A stretch of DNA of 64,000 nt from CAVOHU01 sp963843385 (GTDB lineage Bacteria > Acidobacteriota > Vicinamibacteria > Vicinamibacterales > JAKQTR01). The notes below the pieces were generated by a model, which was not told the origin of the DNA, did no database searches, and worked only from the letters and a program-made list of their open reading frames with translations. How positions within the stretch are numbered: position 1 is the stretch's first letter; every line of letters starts with the position of its first letter. The stretch lies in assembly GCA_963843385.1 (NCBI GenBank), contig CAWJJY010000007.1, positions 682,001-746,000 of the forward strand, written 5' to 3'. Shown piece after piece: positions 44,840-52,028 of this stretch. The translations under genes and the position numbers were made by a program.

Positions 44840-47695
44840 ATGAACGCGACGGCGACGCTGATGTCGTTGGTGGCAGCCGGCGGAGTCCTCATCGGACAAG
44901 GCCAGCCCGCTCGAACACAGGTCTTTCGATCGGGTGTCGACGTGGTGACGGTCACCGTCAGCGTGGTCGACCGGAACGGACGACCGCAGACGGATCTGGC
45001 CCCGAGCCAGTTCGAGGTGACCCTGGACGGCCGGCCTCGAAAGGTCGTCTCTGCCGACTTCGTCGCCTTCTCGACGAGGACCACGGCTGCCGCCTCCGGC
45101 GGCGAAAGCCCGGCTCCCTCGTTGAACATGTACAGTTCGAACGAGAAAGACCGCCGGGCGGCCCCGCAGTTTCGCCGGATCATCGTGGCGATTGACCAGG
45201 ACAGCTTCAGGCCGGAAGCCGCGCGGTCCGTGGTGGCGGCCACGAAACGATTCATCAACAGCCTCGGTCCCGACGACCGGGTCGCGTTGATCAGTGTCCC
45301 GCCGCCGGGTCCCACGGTCGGCTTCACCAGGAGGCACGATGACATCCGGGCCGCGCTCGATGGCGTGACGGGCCGGTTCGAAGCGCCTCGCCCCGGGACC
45401 TACAACCTGAGCCTCTCGGAGGCGTTCGCCTTCGAGCGGGGGGACTCGACCGTCACCTCGGCGGTGATCGAGCGCGAGTGCACGCCCTCGGTCGGCCGCG
45501 GCGCCGCCCCCGTCGTGACCGGTCGAGGATGCGGCGAAGTGATTCAGGTCCAGTCGCGTGAGATGGTCCAGCTGAGCACACGGCAATCCCAGCAGTCGTT
45601 GATCGCGCTGCGCCGGTACATGGATTCGCTGCGGCTGCTCAACGGCCCGAAGACGATGGTGCTCGTGAGCAGCGGCCTCGTCCTGGGTGACCTGACGTCG
45701 CGCACCAATTCCCAGGGCGACGTCTCGGCCATCAGCGAGGCGGCCGCGGCTGCCGAGGTCGAGCTGTATGTGCTGCAAATGTCAGCAGGCTACCTGGGCA
45801 GTTTCGACATGTCCCGCACGCGCATCAACACGACGCCGTGGGAGGACGACACGCTTCGCACGACCGGACTCGAGACCCTGGCCGGTCGCCTGCGGGGGGC
45901 TGTGTTCAAGCTCCTCAGCGATGCCGACAGCGCATTCAATCGCATCCTGCTCGAGACCTCTGGCTACTACCTGCTCGGTGTGGAGGCGGCTCGCGCTGAT
46001 TTCGACGGGAAGTCCCACCGGATACGTGTGCGAGTGCTGAAGCCCGCGCTCGTCGTGCGGAGCAGAGACGACCTCGTCGTCCCGTTCGCGGCCGCGTCGG
46101 GCCGCGCCCACGCCGATCTTGTCGGTGACGCGCTCCAGTCCGCCCAGATCTCCTCCGATCTCCCGGTGCGGCTGGCGACCACGGCGCTCGGCGAAGGGGG
46201 AGGTGGCCGCGTCAAGCTCGTGATGAGCGCGATGGTCGGCCGGGGCGTGAAGCGCCCGGCGGATCTCGACGTCGGGTATCTCCTGACCGACGCCAATGGC
46301 CGTCCGGCGGGCCGGGTCGTGGAGAAACAGACGCTCAGCCTGCAAGGATCTGGCGAGGAAGCGGCGTGGAGCTACGTGTCGGTCGCGGTGGTCGACCCCG
46401 GCCTGTACCTGCTGAAGCTTGCGGCGGTGGACAGCGAAGGCAGGATTGGATCGGTCGAGCACCCCGTGAACGCCCAACTCACGCGCGGCGCCGGGATGGT
46501 GGTCAGCGACCTTCTGCTGAACGACCCGGCGCGAGCGGAGCGAGCCGACCAGCTGGCGCTCATCCCGGACGGGCGGCTGATCGGCAAATCGCTCGGCGCG
46601 TACCTCGAGATGTATCCGAGCGCGGGGCGCCGCCCGACCGAGGTCGATGTCCAGATCATCGAGGCCGAGGATTCCCCGCCACTGCTGACGGCCGGCATGC
46701 CTTTGAAAGAGAGTACGCCGGGCCAGCGCTGGAGTTCGGCGGGTGAGATCGATCTCAGTGCCCTGCCGCCCGGCGAATACACCGCGGTGGCGGTCGTCCG
46801 CGTGGGTGATCAAGTCGCGGCGCGCGTGGCGCGGCCGTTCCGGATCGATCGCCTGGCGTCGGCGCCATCTGGCGGCCCGAGTGCGCCGCTTGCGTTCAAC
46901 GCCACCGGGACGCTGCTTCGGCGGTTCCGGCGGGATGACGTGCTGCGGCCCGACATCCTGTCGTTCTTCGTGTCGCGCATGCAGGCCACCGACACGGATC
47001 GGCCCTCGGCCGCCGTCAGCCAGGCGATCGACAACGCGCGCGGCGCGAAATTCGACACGATGCTGGCCGATCTCGCGGGGGCCGGATCGAACCAGCTGTC
47101 CGTAGCGTTTCTTCGCGGTCTGGCCGCATTCTCCAAGGGTGACCTGGAGGTCGCGGCAGGGCACTTCCGGACCTCGATGCGCATCTCCGCCGACTTCCTG
47201 CCGGCCGCCTTCTATCTCGGCGCCTGCTACGCGGCGGGCGGCCGGGATCGTGAAGCGGCCGGCGCCTGGAAGACCTCTCTCATCACCGAAAGCGACGCGA
47301 TGGTCGTCTACGAGGTGCTCGCGGATGCGCTCCTGCGGCTGCAGGACAGCGCCGCGGCGCTGGCGATCCTGAACGAGGCGCGGGGACGCTGGCCCGACGC
47401 CGACGTATTCCTGCCGAGGCTTGCCGCCGCGCATGCCATCGGCAACCATCGAGACGAGGCGTTCCGGACGCTGAAGCCGTACCTCGAGCGCCACGCTGAC
47501 GCACAGGAGCCACTGTTCCTGGCCATGCGTCTCATCTACGATGCCCATGCGGAGGGCAGGAACATCCTGTCGGAGGCCGAGGATCGGGAACTCATGGCTC
47601 GCTACGCCGAATCCTACAGGGCAGCCGGGGGACCAAGCACCGCGCTGGTCGGCCGCTGGGTGCGGTTCGTTCAGCAGAACAGCGCGAAGAAGTGA
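44840..47695 (+). CDS. VWA-like plus TPR exported protein, module copy 1 (component C1)
   Basis: 951 aa from ATG 44840, with GAGGAAG upstream. Signal peptide about 1-25. Residues 30-80 are the family's N-terminal domain (FRSGVDVVTVTVSVVDRNG, QFEVTLDGRPRKV). The VWA-like domain has VAIDQDSFRP where a MIDAS DxSxS is expected, so metal binding is probably lost. It ends with SGYYLLGVEAARADFDGK. About residues 440-680 are beta-rich (LYLLKLAAVDSEGRIGSVEH, LPPGEYTAVAVV). The last 250 residues are TPR-like (FLRGLAAFSKGDLEVAAGHF, FLPAAFYLGACYAAGGRDRE). It probably scaffolds an envelope complex with A1 and B1. Confidence 0.85.
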   Translation: MNATATLMSLVAAGGVLIGQGQPARTQVFRSGVDVVTVTVSVVDRNGRPQTDLAPSQFEVTLDGRPRKVVSADFVAFSTRTTAAASGGESPAPSLNMYSSNEKDRRAAPQFRRIIVAIDQDSFRPEAARSVVAATKRFINSLGPDDRVALISVPPPGPTVGFTRRHDDIRAALDGVTGRFEAPRPGTYNLSLSEAFAFERGDSTVTSAVIERECTPSVGRGAAPVVTGRGCGEVIQVQSREMVQLSTRQSQQSLIALRRYMDSLRLLNGPKTMVLVSSGLVLGDLTSRTNSQGDVSAISEAAAAAEVELYVLQMSAGYLGSFDMSRTRINTTPWEDDTLRTTGLETLAGRLRGAVFKLLSDADSAFNRILLETSGYYLLGVEAARADFDGKSHRIRVRVLKPALVVRSRDDLVVPFAAASGRAHADLVGDALQSAQISSDLPVRLATTALGEGGGGRVKLVMSAMVGRGVKRPADLDVGYLLTDANGRPAGRVVEKQTLSLQGSGEEAAWSYVSVAVVDPGLYLLKLAAVDSEGRIGSVEHPVNAQLTRGAGMVVSDLLLNDPARAERADQLALIPDGRLIGKSLGAYLEMYPSAGRRPTEVDVQIIEAEDSPPLLTAGMPLKESTPGQRWSSAGEIDLSALPPGEYTAVAVVRVGDQVAARVARPFRIDRLASAPSGGPSAPLAFNATGTLLRRFRRDDVLRPDILSFFVSRMQATDTDRPSAAVSQAIDNARGAKFDTMLADLAGAGSNQLSVAFLRGLAAFSKGDLEVAAGHFRTSMRISADFLPAAFYLGACYAAGGRDREAAGAWKTSLITESDAMVVYEVLADALLRLQDSAAALAILNEARGRWPDADVFLPRLAAAHAIGNHRDEAFRTLKPYLERHADAQEPLFLAMRLIYDAHAEGRNILSEAEDRELMARYAESYRAAGGPSTALVGRWVRFVQQNSAKK

Positions 47696-47704
47696 CGACT
47701 CGGC

Positions 47705-47710
47705 TACACT
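47705..47710 (+). promoter_or_regulatory. -10 box between module copies
   Basis: TACACT lies 6 nt before GTG 47717, inside the short gap after C1. The second module may therefore have its own leaderless transcript as well as read-through from the first. Confidence 0.45.
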
Positions 47711-47716
47711 AGCTTG

Positions 47717-50700
47717 GTGTGGCCTCTCCGGGTCCTTTCTGCGGTCATTCTCATCGTCGTCTCGCCAGACAGCACGTTGGCGCAGTCCGCCAGCCGGGCG
47801 TCAGCTACCGGGGCCGTCGCCGGAGGATGGTACGCGTTGTCTGTGCCCGGCGGCACGGCCAACCTGGAGAAGGCCGTTGGCCTCGACCCCGGCCGGCCGC
47901 GCGGTCTCGCCCTCTCGGACGTGATCCGCGTCGTTTACGGGGTAGATGCCGGCAAGGACAAGACCGTCGACCAGCTCAAACAACGACTGATTGAGTACCT
48001 CGAGGCGATCTCGCGGTTCGAACGCGCGCGCGGCAATCTCTCCAACCACCAAGTCTCTCTCGCACTGCATGGTCAACCGCCCGGACGGCGCGCGGCCGAC
48101 GAATTCGCCCGCGCGATCGGCGCGAGATTCGTCCGGGAGAAGGCCAGCTACCGCCTCATTGCTTCGGCAGCCGCACCCGATGTCCGCCGACGTGAAGTGA
48201 TGGAGGCAGCCGGGCTCGACATCCAGGCGCTGTTGCGTGAAGTGAATGCCGGCGCAGGAGCGACGCCGGCTCTGCCGGCCGACGAGGTGCCCATGCCCTT
48301 GCCCCCGGCATCGTGGGATTGGATTGCCCATCCACCGGACAGGATGAGCGGGTGCCTGATGACGCTCCTGCTGAGCGACCGCCGCTCGGCCTTGCTCTAC
48401 TACGGCCTGTCGAGCGCCGACGCACCGACACGATCATTTCTCGCGACGAGTCGCGACCTTCTCGTCGGATTGTCGTCCGACTCGAGGCTGGGCGTCATTG
48501 CAACGGTGGGCCGAAGCATCAAGGTCCAGGATGGGCGCGTGGAGGTGCCGGGGGGGGCGGGCGCCGTGGCGTCATGGGAGTCGCTGGCGGGTGCTCCCGT
48601 GATGGACGCCTCGCGATTCATTCTGGCGTTGACGGGACGCGATGACGGCCGCCTCGCGCTCTTCTATGACACCGTGAGCCATCTGGATCGCCCGATGCAA
48701 GCCGTCGTCCTGGGCGACGGGCCAGCACCTGAATCATCTCGAATCGACAGGCTCCGCCGCGTCTACCGCGCGTTCGCGCTCACCCTCGACAACTGGGACG
48801 TCGGCACTCGCCCGTTCATGCGGGTGACCGATGATGCGGGTCAGCTGTTGCTCCGCACTCGCGCCGAGTCAACCGGTGTCCTCGCGCCGCCCTCCGGTGG
48901 CCGATTCTGGGAGGCGGTCTTCGAGAGCGGGGAGATCACGAGCGGCGCGCCTCGACTTGCGAACGCCACCGGTGACGACGAGGCGCTCGATCCGGCCGCC
49001 ATGATCGGGCTGGTCTGCGTCTCCGACACCGTCGAGAGAGCCCGGCGGGTCGATACCTGGCTGTTCGCCCACCGCGTGTTCGCCCGGACGCCACCCTCCG
49101 GCAGGAATGACGCCCTGCTGACCCTTCGCGCGTTTTCCAGGTTTCGGCTGCTGGCACTGACCCTCGAGCGCATGGGCATCGTCGACGCCTCGATTTACGC
49201 GGCGGCGGTGCGGCATGCGCTCCGGCTGTCCGAGAACACGGACCATGAGCGCCTTGTCACCCGTCTGGCGCTTTTCCAGGGCTCCCTGGCTCTTCTCGAA
49301 CGAGCGAGATTCAGTCGCGTCGTCACCGAAGAGGACGCCGCTCGCCTCGTGCTGTCGCTGACGAGCCTGCCGCTCTCTGACAGCGGCGAGTACCTGGGTG
49401 AGGTCGCTGAGTGGCTCGAGCTGCAGATGCTGCCCGCGTTGGGCGAGCCCCCGGCTGCGCAGTCAGGCGCGCACCCGAGTCTTGGCCCGATCGAGTCTCG
49501 GGTGATGGCGGCTCTCGCCGGCTTGATCGGGAATCGCCTGCCCGCGCCGGAGGTTGAGTGGGAGGGTTTGAAATACCGGATCGACGTCGAGGGATCAGAG
49601 TACGCGCGCCTTGCCAGGATCCGGACGAAACAGGGCGGGATCTCGCTCGACTCCGTCGTTGGGTTCTGCCGGCTCCTCAGGAGTCTTCGTGTGACCGTGA
49701 CGAGCCGGCAGAGCGCCTCTGATGGCGTCACCGCGATCCAGGCTGCGGTCCGCGATCTCGTCCCGGCCGGAGTCTCCGCCGGCAGCCCTGCCGTTCCGAT
49801 GCCGGATCTCCGAGATGCGGCCAACGAGGTGATCGGTGCCTTGCGCGGCATGAGTCGGCCCTCCGATTTCGCGCACGTTGCACGTGCACTTCAGCCGCTC
49901 GAGCGCGAGTGTGACACCCTTCTGGCACGGGTGCTGACCTCGGTCGCCTACACCCCGCATCTTGGCGACCCTGACGGTCCTGCGCTCCTCGCGGGCGATC
50001 CGGCGTCGCGGCACGACTTCGGCATCGAGCAGATCGTCCAGCGGCTCCGTGACGGATCGCCTTGGCGCCTGGCCGAGGAGGTGACCGGCGAGCCCGCGGG
50101 CTGGCGGGCGACCGGCTCGCTGCTCGCACTGGACATCGGCCTCGCGCGGCTCTCGCTTCGACGGGCGCCGTCAGAGAACATGCCGCTCGCACCGACCGCG
50201 AGTGACGCCGAGCGGGCCGCGATCACCGGGATGGCCGCGGTCGTCAATCCGTTCGTGCTGAATGACGCCGGCCAGCACGTCATCGCGGATGCGCTGCGTC
50301 GCGGGCGCTCCGTGGTTGCCGGGCTGCCGGAGCACAAGGAACAGCTCGCCCGGGTCCTCGACCTCGCACCGGTCTGGGAACGGCGGCGGCAGATCCTGCC
50401 CTGGGTGCTTGACCGGGAGCCGCAGAGCGTGTTGGAGTACTTCTCTGCGGCCGACCTGATCAGAATCGCCGAGGCGGAGGGCGTTCCTGCTCCACGTCTT
50501 TCCTCTTGGGGCGCTTCCGGCCTCGTCTTCGAAGGGTGTCTCTGTTCGTCCTATCCGGACTCCGGCGCATGGGAATCGTATGCGGGCGTTCGGGGCCGGC
50601 CGATCGTCGTGTCGCGAGTGCCGGACCTGGTGCTGAAGACGGCGGAAGTCCTGGATGATCTCGGACTGCCCGCGCGATTGACGCGATCGATGTTGGAATT

Positions 50701-50878
50701 CGCTGTGCAGGAACTGGTCGACCGGCTTCACCCCGCATATCCTGACGACTGGGTGTCGCTGGTTGGGGAAGTCCGGAGGTTACCGCGGGCCCGCCTCGAG
50801 GACTTCATTGCCGCATTGACCGTTGCCGGGCCGCTGGTGCCCGCCGGACGAGACCACCAGGATGCAATTCGCCCGTGA
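47717..50878 (+). CDS. Large exported protein of unknown family, module copy 2 (component A2)
   Basis: 1,053 aa from GTG 47717 (TTG 47714 is possible). Signal peptide VWPLRVLSAVILIVVSPDST then LAQ. Paralogue of the protein at 40367 along its whole length: AVGLDPGRPRGLALSDVIRV, EYLEAISRFERA, GCLMTLLLSDRRSALLYYG, EWEGLKYRIDVEGSEYARLA, HLGDPDGPALLAGDPASRHD, SLLALDIGLARLSLRRA, LPWVLDREPQSVLEYFS, and CxC in GCLCSSYP. The longest conserved stretches are in the C-terminal third. The last residues (LTVAGPLVPAGRD) mirror A1 (LTTAGPLVPIERD). Family and function are not recognised. Confidence 0.8.
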   Translation: MWPLRVLSAVILIVVSPDSTLAQSASRASATGAVAGGWYALSVPGGTANLEKAVGLDPGRPRGLALSDVIRVVYGVDAGKDKTVDQLKQRLIEYLEAISRFERARGNLSNHQVSLALHGQPPGRRAADEFARAIGARFVREKASYRLIASAAAPDVRRREVMEAAGLDIQALLREVNAGAGATPALPADEVPMPLPPASWDWIAHPPDRMSGCLMTLLLSDRRSALLYYGLSSADAPTRSFLATSRDLLVGLSSDSRLGVIATVGRSIKVQDGRVEVPGGAGAVASWESLAGAPVMDASRFILALTGRDDGRLALFYDTVSHLDRPMQAVVLGDGPAPESSRIDRLRRVYRAFALTLDNWDVGTRPFMRVTDDAGQLLLRTRAESTGVLAPPSGGRFWEAVFESGEITSGAPRLANATGDDEALDPAAMIGLVCVSDTVERARRVDTWLFAHRVFARTPPSGRNDALLTLRAFSRFRLLALTLERMGIVDASIYAAAVRHALRLSENTDHERLVTRLALFQGSLALLERARFSRVVTEEDAARLVLSLTSLPLSDSGEYLGEVAEWLELQMLPALGEPPAAQSGAHPSLGPIESRVMAALAGLIGNRLPAPEVEWEGLKYRIDVEGSEYARLARIRTKQGGISLDSVVGFCRLLRSLRVTVTSRQSASDGVTAIQAAVRDLVPAGVSAGSPAVPMPDLRDAANEVIGALRGMSRPSDFAHVARALQPLERECDTLLARVLTSVAYTPHLGDPDGPALLAGDPASRHDFGIEQIVQRLRDGSPWRLAEEVTGEPAGWRATGSLLALDIGLARLSLRRAPSENMPLAPTASDAERAAITGMAAVVNPFVLNDAGQHVIADALRRGRSVVAGLPEHKEQLARVLDLAPVWERRRQILPWVLDREPQSVLEYFSAADLIRIAEAEGVPAPRLSSWGASGLVFEGCLCSSYPDSGAWESYAGVRGRPIVVSRVPDLVLKTAEVLDDLGLPARLTRSMLEFAVQELVDRLHPAYPDDWVSLVGEVRRLPRARLEDFIAALTVAGPLVPAGRDHQDAIRP

Positions 50879-52028
50879 CATGGCCGCCGGTTGGATCGCG
50901 GGGCGACTCGCCGTCAGCGTTGCGTTGGCCATCGCGGCGTCCGCGCAGGGACCCGGGCCGACCGTGGTCTTCGAGTCGCCCGCCGACGGCGAGTATGCGA
51001 GCGGGCCCACCCCGCTGAGAGTCCATCTGGATCCCGCCAGCACCAGCCCGACCAGCCTCAGCCTGTTCGCGGACGGCAGCCTCGTGTGCACGTTGAACCG
51101 GCCGCCGTTCGAGTGCCGCTGGGACGCCGGTCCCAGAATCGTCGAACACACGCTCCGCGCGGTGGCGGCACTGGAGGATGGCCGGCGCGTGGCCGCGTCC
51201 ATCCGGACCAAGGGCGTCTCCTACGCCGAGACGGTCGAGGTCGACGCGGTCCAGGTGACCGCCACGGTGACCGACGATCAGGGCAGATTCATGAAGGGGC
51301 TTCGCCGCGAGGATTTCCGGGTTTTCGAGGACGGCGTTCGTCAGGAGATTGCCAGTTTCGGATCCGAGAACATCCCCCTCGAACTCACCGTCGCGGTCGA
51401 CGTCAGCGGCAGCATGAAGGCCGCGATGCCGCGGGTGAAAGACTCGGCCAAGCGGTTCCTGAGCGCGCTCCGGCCGACTGATCGAGTGACCGTGCTCGGC
51501 TTCAACGACAGTGTCTTCACGCTGGTGCGATCGTCGGCCGACCTGGCGACGCGGCTCAAGGCAATCGATCGGCTGGCCCCCTGGGGCGGTACCGCGCTCT
51601 ATGACGTGATTGTCCAGGCCATCGACCAGCTGGGTCGACAAACCGGGCGCCGAGCCCTGGTGGTCTTCACCGATGGCGAGGACCTCAACAGCCGGGCGCC
51701 GATCGGCGTTGCCGAGCGACGGCTCGAAAGCTCTGACGCGGTCCTCTATCCGATGGGAATGGGGCGGGCGCCGCAACTCAAGGCGCTGAAGGACATCCTG
51801 GAACGGCTCGCCCGGAAGAGCGGGGGCAGGGCGTTTTTCGGGGACCGGGCCGAGAAGCTCGATTCCGCCTTCGGCGAGATCCTGGACGAGCTGTCGAATC
51901 AGTACCTGCTGGGATATTCCCCTCGCGACATGAGCCGGGACGGGCGCTGGCGCACCCTTCGCGTCGAGGTCGGCAACAGGGATTTTCGCGTGCGCGCCCG
52001 CCAGGGCTACCGCGCGGAGGCCCGATGA
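50862..52028 (+). CDS. VWA protein with intact MIDAS, module copy 2 (component B2)
   Basis: 388 aa from ATG 50862, which gives exactly the same length as the first copy and overlaps the A2 gene by 17 nt. Signal peptide about 1-28. Same order of domains as B1: SPADGEYASGP, Cys pair LVCTLNRPPFECRWD, LRREDFRVFEDGVRQEI, VWA with DVSGSM, RPTDRVTVLGFND, PWGGTALYDVIVQA and VVFTDGEDLNSR. It ends SNQYLLGYSPRD ... RVRARQGYR. By eye this is the most conserved pair of the duplication. Its TGA overlaps the start of C2 (ATGA). Confidence 0.88.
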   Translation: MQFARDMAAGWIAGRLAVSVALAIAASAQGPGPTVVFESPADGEYASGPTPLRVHLDPASTSPTSLSLFADGSLVCTLNRPPFECRWDAGPRIVEHTLRAVAALEDGRRVAASIRTKGVSYAETVEVDAVQVTATVTDDQGRFMKGLRREDFRVFEDGVRQEIASFGSENIPLELTVAVDVSGSMKAAMPRVKDSAKRFLSALRPTDRVTVLGFNDSVFTLVRSSADLATRLKAIDRLAPWGGTALYDVIVQAIDQLGRQTGRRALVVFTDGEDLNSRAPIGVAERRLESSDAVLYPMGMGRAPQLKALKDILERLARKSGGRAFFGDRAEKLDSAFGEILDELSNQYLLGYSPRDMSRDGRWRTLRVEVGNRDFRVRARQGYRAEAR

